Source of the DNA: Blastococcus capsensis
GTDB taxonomy: Bacteria > Actinomycetota > Actinomycetes > Mycobacteriales > Geodermatophilaceae
Direction: 5' to 3'
DNA: 64,000 nt
NCBI RefSeq assembly: GCF_030165005.1
Contig: NZ_JASNNW010000002.1
Coordinates: 1-64,000, forward strand
The notes under the pieces are model-generated. The model was not told the origin of the DNA, made no database searches, and saw only the letters and a list, made by a program, of their open reading frames with translations. The position numbers and the translations under genes are program-made. Within the stretch, counting starts at the first letter, position 1. The number at the start of each line of letters is the position of its first letter. Below are positions 32,017 to 39,901 of the stretch, piece after piece.

Positions 32017-33924
32017 GTGCCGGCGCCACACCCAACTGTGACCGGCTCACCTTCCGGAACTTCCGAATCTTCCGCCGACGACCGGCCCGCGCCGGCAGCC
32101 TCCCCGGCTGCCGACCATCCCGCCCTGGCGGTCCCGCCCAGAGCCCGCGCCGACCGGGCCGGCCGCCTGGACGGTGTCGTGTTCGGCGTCGCCGCGGTAC
32201 TGGCACTCGGTTTCGTGGCCTGGGGTTTCCTGGCCCCGTCGAATCTGGGGACGGCCAGCAGCAGCGCCCTGGGCTGGGTCATCGGCAACCTCGGATGGTT
32301 GTTCGTGCTCGTCGCCTCGGCGTTCGTCGTCTTCGTGATCTGGCTGGCGGCCAGCAAGTACGGCCGCATCCCGCTGGGCCGCGACGACGAGGAACCCGAG
32401 TTCCGGACGGTCTCCTGGATCGCGATGATGTTCAGCGCCGGCATGGGCATCGGCCTGATGTTCTTCGGGGTCAGCGAGCCGCTGTCGCACTACGTCTCGC
32501 CGCCCCCTCTGACCGTCGAGGGCGAGACGCCCCAGGCCGTGGAGACGGCGATGGCCACCACGCTCTTCCACTGGTCGCTGCACCCGTGGGCCATCTACGC
32601 CGTGGTGGGGCTGGCGATCGCCTACGGCACCTTCCGCCGCGGCCGCCGGCAGTTGATCAGCTCCGCGTTCGCGCCGCTGTTCGGCGAGCGGCGCACCGAA
32701 GGACCGGCGGGCAAGGTCATCGACATCCTGGCGATCTTCGCCACTCTCTTCGGATCGGCGGCCTCCCTCGGCCTGGGCGCGCTGCAGATCGGCAGCGGCG
32801 CCGAGATCCTCGGCTGGGCCGGCGACCTGGGCAACGGCCTCCTGGTCGCCATCATCGCGATCCTGACGGTGGCGTTCGTCGTCTCCGCGGTCTCGGGCAT
32901 CGCCAAGGGCATCCAGTTGCTGGCCAACATCAACATGGTCCTGGCGCTGGTCCTGGCGGTCTTCGTCTTCGTCGTCGGCCCGACGGTCTTCATCCTCAAC
33001 CTGGTTCCCACGACCGTGGGCAACTACTTCGCCGAGCTCGGCGACCTGGCCGCCCGCACCGGCGCCAGCGGCGGCGACCCGCTGGACGCGTGGCTGAGCG
33101 GCTGGACGATCTTCTACTGGGCCTGGTGGATCAGCTGGACCCCGTTCGTCGGGATGTTCATCGCCCGGATCAGCCGGGGCCGCACCGTCCGCCAGTTCGT
33201 CACCGGGGTGCTGCTCGTGCCCAGCGTGGTCAGCCTGATCTGGTTCGCGATCTTCGGTGGCGCCGGCATCGGCGCCCAGCGGAGCGGCGCCGACATCGCC
33301 GGGGAAGGCACTCCCGAGGCGCAGCTGTTCGGCGTCCTCGAGACCTATCCTCTGGCCACGGTCATGACGGTGCTGGTCATGGTGTTGGTGGCGATCTTCT
33401 TCGTCTCCGGGGCGGATGCCGCGTCGATCGTGATGGGATCGCTGTCCGAGCGCGGCACGATCGAGCCCAGCCGGAAGATCGTCGTCTTCTGGGGCCTGGT
33501 CATGGGGACGGTTGCCGCGATCATGCTGCTGGTGGGCGAGGAGGCCCTGACCGGGCTGCAGAACATCACGATCGTCGCCGCGCTGCCCTTCGCGTTCGTC
33601 ATGGTCGGGCTGGCGGTGTCGCTCGCCAAGGATCTGCGGTCGGACCCGTTGATCCTGCGTCGCACCGTGGCCGTCGAGGCGATCCAGCAGGCGGTCGTCG
33701 AGGGGATCACCCGGCACGGGGACGACTTCGTGCTGGTGGTCGAGTCGGCACCGGACGCGGACCGGGACGGCGTGCCGGACACGGCCTCGGGCACGACGCC
33801 CGTGGCGGCCGCCCAGCACCGCGGATCCGATGGCGCGGCGGGAGTCGCGGACGTCGGTTCACCGGTGCCGCAGCGTGACGATGCCGCTGTGCGCGACGCT
33901 CGAGGTGCGACACCCGGGAACTGA
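32017..33924 (+). CDS. BCCT-family glycine betaine/choline transporter
   Basis: 635 residues from GTG 32017, with AAGGGAG before it. Twelve hydrophobic segments are visible. Family signatures include MMFSAGMGIGLMFFGVSEPL and the tryptophan-rich WTIFYWAWWISWTPFVGMFIARIS, which forms the aromatic betaine site. The N-terminal 50 residues are Pro/Ala-rich, and the C-terminal 60-70 residues are hydrophilic and acidic, as in osmoregulated members such as BetP, where the tail senses K+ and membrane state. It imports compatible solutes by Na+ or H+ symport. It stands alone. Confidence 0.93.
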   Translation: MPAPHPTVTGSPSGTSESSADDRPAPAASPAADHPALAVPPRARADRAGRLDGVVFGVAAVLALGFVAWGFLAPSNLGTASSSALGWVIGNLGWLFVLVASAFVVFVIWLAASKYGRIPLGRDDEEPEFRTVSWIAMMFSAGMGIGLMFFGVSEPLSHYVSPPPLTVEGETPQAVETAMATTLFHWSLHPWAIYAVVGLAIAYGTFRRGRRQLISSAFAPLFGERRTEGPAGKVIDILAIFATLFGSAASLGLGALQIGSGAEILGWAGDLGNGLLVAIIAILTVAFVVSAVSGIAKGIQLLANINMVLALVLAVFVFVVGPTVFILNLVPTTVGNYFAELGDLAARTGASGGDPLDAWLSGWTIFYWAWWISWTPFVGMFIARISRGRTVRQFVTGVLLVPSVVSLIWFAIFGGAGIGAQRSGADIAGEGTPEAQLFGVLETYPLATVMTVLVMVLVAIFFVSGADAASIVMGSLSERGTIEPSRKIVVFWGLVMGTVAAIMLLVGEEALTGLQNITIVAALPFAFVMVGLAVSLAKDLRSDPLILRRTVAVEAIQQAVVEGITRHGDDFVLVVESAPDADRDGVPDTASGTTPVAAAQHRGSDGAAGVADVGSPVPQRDDAAVRDARGATPGN

Positions 33925-34049
33925 CCGACGGTGGGAGCCGTGCCGAGAGAGGACGGCTTCCCGCGTCCGCGGGCGAGCGTCGCCCGCGGATGGCGCGGCG
34001 CGCCCGCTCGGTAGGTGGTTCGGGGCACGTCGGGGACTACGTTCCCGAT

Positions 34050-35945
34050 GTGCACCGCACCACCCGCCCCGCTCTCGGGTACGCGTTCACGCTCGGCGCA
34101 GCGGGCCTGTTCGCCGTCAACGGCACCGTCTCGACCCTCGCGCTCGAGGCGGGGATCTCCGCACCGCGGTTGACCGCCCTCCGGTGCACCGGCGCCGCCC
34201 TGGGGCTGCTCGCCGTCCTGCTGGTGATCGCACCCGGCCGCCTGAAGATCGGCCGCCGGGAGCTCCCGCTGCTGGCCGTGCTGGGCGTCATCGGCATCGC
34301 GATGACGCAGTACCTGTTCTACGTGGCGATCGGCCGGCTGCCGGTGGGCATCGCGCTGGTGTTCGAGTTCACCGGCACGGTGCTCATCGCCCTGTACGTC
34401 TGGCTGGTCCGCCGCGAGAAGGTGCGCAGCCGGGTGTGGCTGGCGCTGGTGCTGTCGCTGTCGGGACTGGCCCTGGTGACCGAGATCTGGACCGGTGGCG
34501 GGTCGCTGGACGTGGTCGGCGTCGCGGCCGGACTCGGTGCCGCCGTCGCCCTGGCGACCTACTACCTCATCGGGGAGCGGGGGACGGTCACGCGTGATCC
34601 GGTGACCCTCACCTGCTGGGCCTTCGTCGCCGCGGCGGTCTTGTGGGCGGTGGCCGCGCCGTGGTGGCAGTTCGACACGGGGGTGCTCGGCCGCAGCGTG
34701 CCGGTCTCGATCGGCGCGCTGGAGCTGCCGCTGTGGGTGCTGGTCGCCTGGATCGCCGTGATGGGCGCGATCATGCCGTTCGGGCTGTCGATCGCCGCCC
34801 TGCGCCACCTGCCGCCCACGGCGGCGGGGCTGGTCGCCACCGCCGAACCCGTGTTCGCCTCCGTGGTCGCCTGGTTGTGGGTGGAGCAGGTGCTCACCGG
34901 CTGGCAGATCGCCGGCGGCGTCGTCGTCCTCACCGGGATCCTGCTCGCCCAGACCGCGCGCACGGCGCCGTCGGTGCCGCCGCTGCCGGAGAGCCCGGCC
35001 CCGCTCGGGGAGTGGCCGCGGGGCCGGGTGATCCGGGGAGGTGGGTCAGCGCAGTCGGCGCACGGGGACGACCATCGGGGTGCCGGCCACCGGATCCGGC
35101 AGCACCCGCGCCTCGAGCTCGAAGACGTCGGCCAGCAGCCGCTCGGTGAGCACCTCCTCCGGCGTTCCGGAGGCCACCAGGACGCCGCCCTTCATGGCCA
35201 CCAGCCGCTGGGCGTACCGGGCGGCGAGGTTGAGGTCGTGCAGGACCACGACGACGGTCCGGCCCAGCTCGGCGTGCAGCCGGCCCACCAGCTCCAGGAC
35301 GTCGATCTGGTGGGAGAGGTCGAGGTAGGTGGTGGGCTCGTCCAGCAGCAGCAGGTCGGTGCCCTGCGCCAGCGCCATCGAGATCCAGGCCCGCTGCCGC
35401 TGCCCGCCCGAGAGCGTGTCGACGGGGCGGTCGGCGAGGTCGGCCATGTCGGTCCAGGACAGCGCCTCGGCCACCACCGCCTCGTCGTCCCGGGACCACT
35501 GGCGCAGCCAGGTCTGGTGGGGGTGCCGGCCACGGGCCACCAGGTCGCCCACGGTGAGCCCCTCCGGCGCCACCGGGGTCTGGGGGAGCAGCCCCAGGAC
35601 CTTGGCCACCTCGCGGGTGGGGGTGCGGGCGATGGCCCGGCCGTCGAGCAGCACCTGCCCCGACGTCGGCCGCATCAGCCGCCCGAGCGCGCGGAGCACG
35701 GTGGACTTCCCGCAGCCGTTGGGTCCGACGATCGCCGTGAACGAGCCCTCGGTGAGCTCCAGGTCGAGGCCGTCGACGACGACCCGGTCGTCGTAGGCCA
35801 GCCGCACGTGCTCGGCGGCCAGCCGGACGCGGGCGGCGGTGTCGGGCGTGCCGGGGGTGTCGGCACGGGGCAGGAGACCCGTGCCCAGGGAGATCGTCAC
35901 AGCGTGGATCGCCGCCTTCCGCGGATCAGGAGCCAGAGCAGGTAG
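34050..35945 (+). CDS. EamA-family exporter with apparent loss of the normal stop codon
   Basis: The EamA domains run from GTG 34050 to about base 34965: two five-helix repeats, with GIALVFEFTGTVLIALYVW in the first half and LPPTAAGLVATAEPVFASVVAWLW in the second. The protein is thus a ten-helix drug/metabolite transporter (RhtA/YdcZ-like). Conserved sequence should end near PSVPPLPESP, but the frame stays open for about 900 bases more, antisense to the FecE-like ATPase gene, and stops only at 35945. The extra 300 residues are His/Gln/Gly-rich shadow sequence. Either a stop codon has been lost or the true stop was removed by an error. The real gene probably ends near 35020. Confidence 0.75.
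   Translation: MHRTTRPALGYAFTLGAAGLFAVNGTVSTLALEAGISAPRLTALRCTGAALGLLAVLLVIAPGRLKIGRRELPLLAVLGVIGIAMTQYLFYVAIGRLPVGIALVFEFTGTVLIALYVWLVRREKVRSRVWLALVLSLSGLALVTEIWTGGGSLDVVGVAAGLGAAVALATYYLIGERGTVTRDPVTLTCWAFVAAAVLWAVAAPWWQFDTGVLGRSVPVSIGALELPLWVLVAWIAVMGAIMPFGLSIAALRHLPPTAAGLVATAEPVFASVVAWLWVEQVLTGWQIAGGVVVLTGILLAQTARTAPSVPPLPESPAPLGEWPRGRVIRGGGSAQSAHGDDHRGAGHRIRQHPRLELEDVGQQPLGEHLLRRSGGHQDAALHGHQPLGVPGGEVEVVQDHDDGPAQLGVQPAHQLQDVDLVGEVEVGGGLVQQQQVGALRQRHRDPGPLPLPARERVDGAVGEVGHVGPGQRLGHHRLVVPGPLAQPGLVGVPATGHQVAHGEPLRRHRGLGEQPQDLGHLAGGGAGDGPAVEQHLPRRRPHQPPERAEHGGLPAAVGSDDRRERALGELQVEAVDDDPVVVGQPHVLGGQPDAGGGVGRAGGVGTGQETRAQGDRHSVDRRLPRIRSQSR
35046..35900 (-). CDS. Iron-siderophore ABC transporter ATPase (FecE/FepC type)
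   Basis: 284 residues from GTG 35900. Walker A GPNGCGKST, Q-loop in LLPQTPVAP, signature LSGGQRQRAW, Walker B LLLLDEPTTYLDL and the switch His (VLHDLNLAARYA) are in order. The LDLSHQIDVLELV segment after Walker B is typical for FecE/FhuC-like ATPases of siderophore importers. The start overlaps the permease stop by GTGA. It is the last gene of an operon with two FecCD permeases. A substrate-binding protein gene is not present in the window. Confidence 0.93.
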   Translation of the reverse strand: MTISLGTGLLPRADTPGTPDTAARVRLAAEHVRLAYDDRVVVDGLDLELTEGSFTAIVGPNGCGKSTVLRALGRLMRPTSGQVLLDGRAIARTPTREVAKVLGLLPQTPVAPEGLTVGDLVARGRHPHQTWLRQWSRDDEAVVAEALSWTDMADLADRPVDTLSGGQRQRAWISMALAQGTDLLLLDEPTTYLDLSHQIDVLELVGRLHAELGRTVVVVLHDLNLAARYAQRLVAMKGGVLVASGTPEEVLTERLLADVFELEARVLPDPVAGTPMVVPVRRLR

Positions 35946-37006
35946 GGGGCGCCGATCGCGGCGGTGAGGATGCCGACCGGCAGTGCCTGGGGCAGCACGG
36001 TGCGGGTGACCAGGTCGGCGGCCACCACGAGCAGCGCGCCGAGGACGCCGGAGGCCAGCAGCGGGGGTCGCGAGCCTCCGGCGAGCCGCACGGCGATCTG
36101 CGGCACGACCAGCGCGACGAAGGTGATCGGCCCGGCCGCCGACACCGCGAAGCCGACCAGGCCGACGGCCAGCAGGACGACGGCGGTCTGCGTGCCGGCC
36201 AGTCGCAGCCCCAGGCCGCGGGCGGTGTCGTCGCCGAACTGCAGGACGGCGAGCGCCCGCCCGGCGGCGAACGCGAGCGGGAGCAGGACCGCCAGGGCGA
36301 CGGCGAGGGGCAGCGCGTGGTCCCAGGTGCGCGCGTGGAGCGAGCCGGTGATCCACACGTAGGCCGACGCGGCGTCGTGGATGTCGGCGTGGGTGAGCAG
36401 CCAGTCGACGAGGGCGGCGCCGACCGACCACAGGGCGATGCCGATCAGCACCAGCCGGTACCCGTCGACCCCGGCCCGCCAGGTGAGGGCGAACAGCAGG
36501 GCGCCGGTGAGCAGTGCGCCGAGCAGGGCGGCGACCGGGACGCCCAGCCCGTCCAGGACCGCGCCGGCGGACGAGCCGCCGCTGAGCACGATCGCCGCCA
36601 CGGCCCCGACCGAGGCACCGCTGGTGATGCCCAGGGTGTCCGGTGAGGCCAGCGGGTTGCGCGCGAAGGTCTGGAACAGCGCGCCGGAGACGCCGAGGGC
36701 CAGCCCGACCATTGCCCCGACGACCACGCGGGGCGCCCGGAGCTGCAGCACGACGAACTCCTGGGGGCCGTCGGCCAGCCCGGCCAGCGTGCGCAGCACC
36801 TCGCCGATCCCGATCGGGTAGTCACCGCGGCCCATGCTGAGCGCGGCGGCCAGCACCAGGAGCGCGAGCGCGGCCACCGGGACGGCGAACTGCCGCCAGC
36901 GCAGCAGGGCCGACACCGGGCCGACGCGGAGAGGTCGGCCGCCGCGGACCCGCGTCCCCTCGCCGCTGCTCGCGCCGGGCCGGCGGACCGGCGCCGCGAC
37001 GCTCAC
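35897..37006 (-). CDS. FecCD-family siderophore permease 2
   Basis: 369 residues from GTG 37006; about nine to ten hydrophobic segments. The family motif FARNPLASPDTLGITSGASVGAVAA (N-terminal half) and GPITFVALVVPQIAVRLAG (C-terminal half) match FecCD permeases. The N-terminal 35 residues are polar and cytoplasmic. It forms a heterodimer with permease 1. Both ends overlap with neighbours (GTGA), so the operon is tightly coupled. Confidence 0.93.
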   Translation of the reverse strand: MSVAAPVRRPGASSGEGTRVRGGRPLRVGPVSALLRWRQFAVPVAALALLVLAAALSMGRGDYPIGIGEVLRTLAGLADGPQEFVVLQLRAPRVVVGAMVGLALGVSGALFQTFARNPLASPDTLGITSGASVGAVAAIVLSGGSSAGAVLDGLGVPVAALLGALLTGALLFALTWRAGVDGYRLVLIGIALWSVGAALVDWLLTHADIHDAASAYVWITGSLHARTWDHALPLAVALAVLLPLAFAAGRALAVLQFGDDTARGLGLRLAGTQTAVVLLAVGLVGFAVSAAGPITFVALVVPQIAVRLAGGSRPPLLASGVLGALLVVAADLVTRTVLPQALPVGILTAAIGAPYLLWLLIRGRRRSTL

Positions 37007-38058
37007 AGCCCCGCCGTCCGGCGCCGGCGCACGAGCGCGATGAAGAAGGGGGCGCCGATGAGCGCCAGCACGATGCCCACCTGCAGTTCGCCCGGGCGGG
37101 CGACGATCCGGCCGACCACGTCGGCGACCAGCAGCAGCGCTGCGCCGAGCAGCGCCGAGCAGGGCAGCAGCCAGCGGTGATCGGGGCCGGTGAGCGCGCG
37201 GACGGCGTGCGGCACGACCAGGCCGAGGAACGCGATCGGCCCGGCGGCGGCGGTGGCGGCGCCGGCGAGGAGGGTGATGGCGGCCAGCCCCACCGCCCGG
37301 GCCAGCCAGATCCGCTGGCCGAGCCCGCGGGCCACGTCCTCGCCCAGGCCCAGCAGGTTCAGCGCCGGTGCGTTGACCAGCGCGAGGACCAGCCCGACCG
37401 CGAGGAAGGGGGCCACCTGCCAGGACACCGCGGCGTCCCGGCCGGCCAGCGAGCCGACCACCCAGAACCGGAAGCTGTCCAGCGTCTGCTCGTCGGCGAC
37501 CACGATGGCCCGCACCAGCGCGAACAGGAGGGCCGAGAGCGCTGCCCCGGCGAGCGCGAGGGTGACCGGCGTCGCCCCGCCCCGACCGGCCGAGCCGATC
37601 GCGTAGACGAGGACCATGCTGACCAGCGCCCCGGCGAAGGCGAACCAGACGTAGCCGCCGGGGGTGGTGATGCCCAGCAACGAGATCGCGAGCACCACGG
37701 CGAGCGAGGCGCCCGCGGTGACGCCGAGCACCCCCGGGTCGCCCAGCGGGTTGCGGGTGTGCCCCTGCATGAGGGCGCCGGCCACGGCCAGCGCCGCACC
37801 GACCATGAACCCCAGCACCGTGCGCGGCACCCGCAGCTCGCGGACGATCACCGCCTCGTCGGTGTCCGGCGAGGAGTCGAGCAGCGCGCCCCACACCTCG
37901 CCGATCCCGATCGAGCGGGTGCCGACCGCGATGCTGACCAGCACGGCGGCGACCACGAGCACGAGCAGCAGGAGCAGCGTGCCCAGCCGGCGCGCGCGCA
38001 GCCGCGGCGCGCTCGGTCGTGCCGCGTCCCGGGCCGGGACGTCGACCGTGGTGGCCAC
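37003..38058 (-). CDS. FecCD-family siderophore permease 1
   Basis: 351 residues from ATG 38058. It contains the FecCD signatures GHTRNPLGDPGVLGVTAGASLAVV and GPIAFLGLVVPHAVRALTG. The first hydrophobic segment (about 25-46) comes after an Arg-rich start. It is the first gene of the operon, and an iron-box palindrome lies 30 bases upstream. Siderophore-bound iron is the likely substrate; vitamin B12 or haem are also transported by this family. Confidence 0.93.
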   Translation of the reverse strand: MATTVDVPARDAARPSAPRLRARRLGTLLLLLVLVVAAVLVSIAVGTRSIGIGEVWGALLDSSPDTDEAVIVRELRVPRTVLGFMVGAALAVAGALMQGHTRNPLGDPGVLGVTAGASLAVVLAISLLGITTPGGYVWFAFAGALVSMVLVYAIGSAGRGGATPVTLALAGAALSALLFALVRAIVVADEQTLDSFRFWVVGSLAGRDAAVSWQVAPFLAVGLVLALVNAPALNLLGLGEDVARGLGQRIWLARAVGLAAITLLAGAATAAAGPIAFLGLVVPHAVRALTGPDHRWLLPCSALLGAALLLVADVVGRIVARPGELQVGIVLALIGAPFFIALVRRRRTAGL

Positions 38059-38088
38059 GAGCAGCTCCCGGGACGGACGGCAGAGATC

Positions 38089-38107
38089 AGATAAGGCTTA
38101 CCTTAGC
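38089..38107 (-). promoter_or_regulatory. DtxR/IdeR-type iron box upstream of siderophore transporter
   Basis: On the minus strand the sequence reads CTAAGGTAAGCCTTATCT. It resembles the DtxR/IdeR consensus TTAGGTTAGCCTAACCTAA, with a near-perfect dyad around AAGCCTT. It lies 31-49 bases before the ATG of the first permease gene. Iron-loaded repressor should bind here and shut the operon off. The match is visual. Confidence 0.8.
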
Positions 38108-38127
38108 TCGTCTTCCGGCCCCGTGGG

Positions 38128-38847
38128 TCAGCGCTTCTGCCGCCGGCTGCCGCCGTGCCAGTCCTCCTGCGTGCCCGCCTCGCCCGGCCGCACCCCGAAC
38201 GCCGGCAGCTGCGGCCGCTCGCGCAGGCTGCGCTTGAGCTCGGCGAAGCCCGGGAACGAGGCCAGGCCCACGACGTGGTCCCACAGCGCCACCGCCTCCT
38301 CCTCGCTGGGCAGCCGGCTGATGACCGGGCCGAAGAAGGCCACGCCCTCCGGCGGCTGGAAGTGCAGGATCGGCGTCCCGACGTCCTTGCCGGTGAGCGC
38401 CAGCGCCTCGTCGGTCTCCGCCTGGATCTGCTCGTCCCAGACGGCGTCGTCGAGGGCGTCCGCCAGGTCGGCCGGCAGGTCCACCTCGGCCAGGATCGGC
38501 TCGAGGAACTCGCGGGTGCCCCGGCGGACCTCGTCGCCGGGTTCGTTCGGCGTCTCGAAGATCTGCGCGCCCAGCGCCGCGTACAGCGGGCCGACGGCGT
38601 CCGGGCCGTGCTCGGCGCGGGCGCGGGCCGCCACGCGCAGCAGCCGCAGCCCCGCGGTGTGCCCCGCCTCGTACTCGGGCGGGAAGTGGGTGTCGTAGTC
38701 GATGTGCGCGTTGAGCAGCCGCAGCGAGATGAACCGCCACTCCACGGCGTACTCCCGCTGCGCCGCCACCTGACGGACCCACTTGCTGGTCATCCAGGCG
38801 AACGGGCAGACCGGGTCGAACCAGAAACGGAGGTCGGGCGAGGCCAT
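38128..38847 (-). CDS. DsbA-family thiol oxidoreductase (Rv2466c/mycothiol-nitroreductase-like)
   Basis: 239 residues from ATG 38847. The thioredoxin-type active site lies at residues 14-17 as CPFA (FDPVCPFAWMTSKW). Its second cysteine is missing, so the protein has a single redox Cys like many mycothiol- or glutathione-linked oxidoreductases, whereas Rv2466c has CPWC. The rest matches the DsbA-like helical insertion fold (for example AVEWRFISLRLLN and PILHFQPPEGVAFFGPVIS). Detoxification of electrophiles with mycothiol is a reasonable guess. It ends near the iron box and is transcribed away from it. Confidence 0.83.
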   Translation of the reverse strand: MASPDLRFWFDPVCPFAWMTSKWVRQVAAQREYAVEWRFISLRLLNAHIDYDTHFPPEYEAGHTAGLRLLRVAARARAEHGPDAVGPLYAALGAQIFETPNEPGDEVRRGTREFLEPILAEVDLPADLADALDDAVWDEQIQAETDEALALTGKDVGTPILHFQPPEGVAFFGPVISRLPSEEEAVALWDHVVGLASFPGFAELKRSLRERPQLPAFGVRPGEAGTQEDWHGGSRRQKR

Positions 38848-38866
38848 GGGGTCGAACGTAACCCCG

Positions 38867-39361
38867 TCAGCCGGGGAGCACCGACTCGACGGCGGCGCGG
38901 ACCTCCGGGGCGTCGGGCTCGGTGCGCGGCCGGAAGCGGGCGACCACCTGGCCGGTGCCGCTGACGACCCATTTCTCGAAGTTCCACTGCACGTCGCCGG
39001 CCGCTCCGTCCACGTCGGGGACGGCGGTCAGCTGCTGGAACAACGGGTGCGCTCCCGGGCCGTTCACCTCGAGCTTCTCGGTCATCGGGAAGCTGACGCC
39101 GTAGGTGGCCGAGCAGAACTCGGCGATCTCCTCGGCGGTGCCGGGCTCCTGGCCCTTGAACTGGTTGCACGGCACCCCTACGACGGCGAACCCGCGGCCG
39201 CGGTACTCCTCGTGCAGCGCCTCCAGGGCGGCGTACTGCGGCGTGAGCCCGCACCGGCTGGCCACGTTGACCACGAGCGCCGGTGCGCCACCGGTCAGCT
39301 CCCGCAGCGTGGTCGGCGTCCCCTGGAGCGTGGTCACGGGCAGGTCGAGGAGATCGGTCAT
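38867..39361 (-). CDS. Glutathione peroxidase-family thiol peroxidase
   Basis: 164 residues from ATG 39361. The peroxidatic Cys37 is in VVNVASRCGLTPQY, followed by the conserved NQFKGQEPG with Gln and the WNFEKWVV motif with Trp and Asn, which complete the catalytic tetrad. A second Cys in VPCNQF may be structural. In organisms without glutathione these enzymes use thioredoxin. It lies 19 bp upstream of the DsbA-like gene on the same strand, forming a redox pair. Confidence 0.93.
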   Translation of the reverse strand: MTDLLDLPVTTLQGTPTTLRELTGGAPALVVNVASRCGLTPQYAALEALHEEYRGRGFAVVGVPCNQFKGQEPGTAEEIAEFCSATYGVSFPMTEKLEVNGPGAHPLFQQLTAVPDVDGAAGDVQWNFEKWVVSGTGQVVARFRPRTEPDAPEVRAAVESVLPG

Positions 39362-39389
39362 GCTCGCCCGAGCATCCGGGCGCGCGCGT

Positions 39390-39794
39390 TCATTCCAGGC
39401 CGCTGGCGTCCTCGGGCACGTCGACGGCGTACCGGCGCAGCGCCTCGAGCGGGACGACCTCCAGCGCGCGGGCGTTGGTGGCGGCCAGCACGACCCCCGA
39501 CGCCGCACCGGCCTGGTAGGCCTGCAGCCACCGGACGGCGACGACGCACCACCGGTCGCCCGGCCGCAGCCCCGGGAAGCCGTACTCCGGACGCGGGGTG
39601 GTGAGGTCGTTCCCCAGCTCCCGCTGCATCGCCAGGAACTCGGTGGAGACGACGGCGCAGACCGTGTGCCGGCCGACGTCGTCCGGCCCGGAGGCGCAGT
39701 GCCCGTCGCGGTAGAAGCCGGTCACCGGGTCGGTGCCGCACGGTTCCAGCGGGCCGCCGAGGACGTTGCGCTCGTCGGCGGGGTCGGGGAGCAC
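39390..39794 (-). CDS. DUF2237 family protein
   Basis: 134 residues. The family motifs NVLGGPLEPCGTDPVTGFYRDGHC and GNDLTTPRPEYGFPGLRPGDRWCVVAVRWLQAYQAG are well conserved. Three cysteines (PCGTDP, GHCASG, HTVCAVV) and a fourth in RWCVV may bind metal. Function is unknown. It lies 28 bp upstream of the glutathione peroxidase gene, so the three genes on this strand may form a redox-stress operon. Confidence 0.87.
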   Translation of the reverse strand: MLPDPADERNVLGGPLEPCGTDPVTGFYRDGHCASGPDDVGRHTVCAVVSTEFLAMQRELGNDLTTPRPEYGFPGLRPGDRWCVVAVRWLQAYQAGAASGVVLAATNARALEVVPLEALRRYAVDVPEDASGLE

Positions 39795-39901
39795 GCCGCT
39801 CAGGATGCCGCCAGGGGGCCTCGTCGGCCAGGCGGCCCGTCTCCCGCACGACGGAGGAGTGCGGCGTGGACCGGGCCGGCCGGGAGTGGCATCGTGCGGG
39901 C

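Noticed and set aside
35046-35945. C-terminal 300 residues of the EamA frame as a real domain
   Set aside because: They are the antisense of a complete ABC ATPase gene and have the Gln/His/Gly-rich composition of shadow frames.
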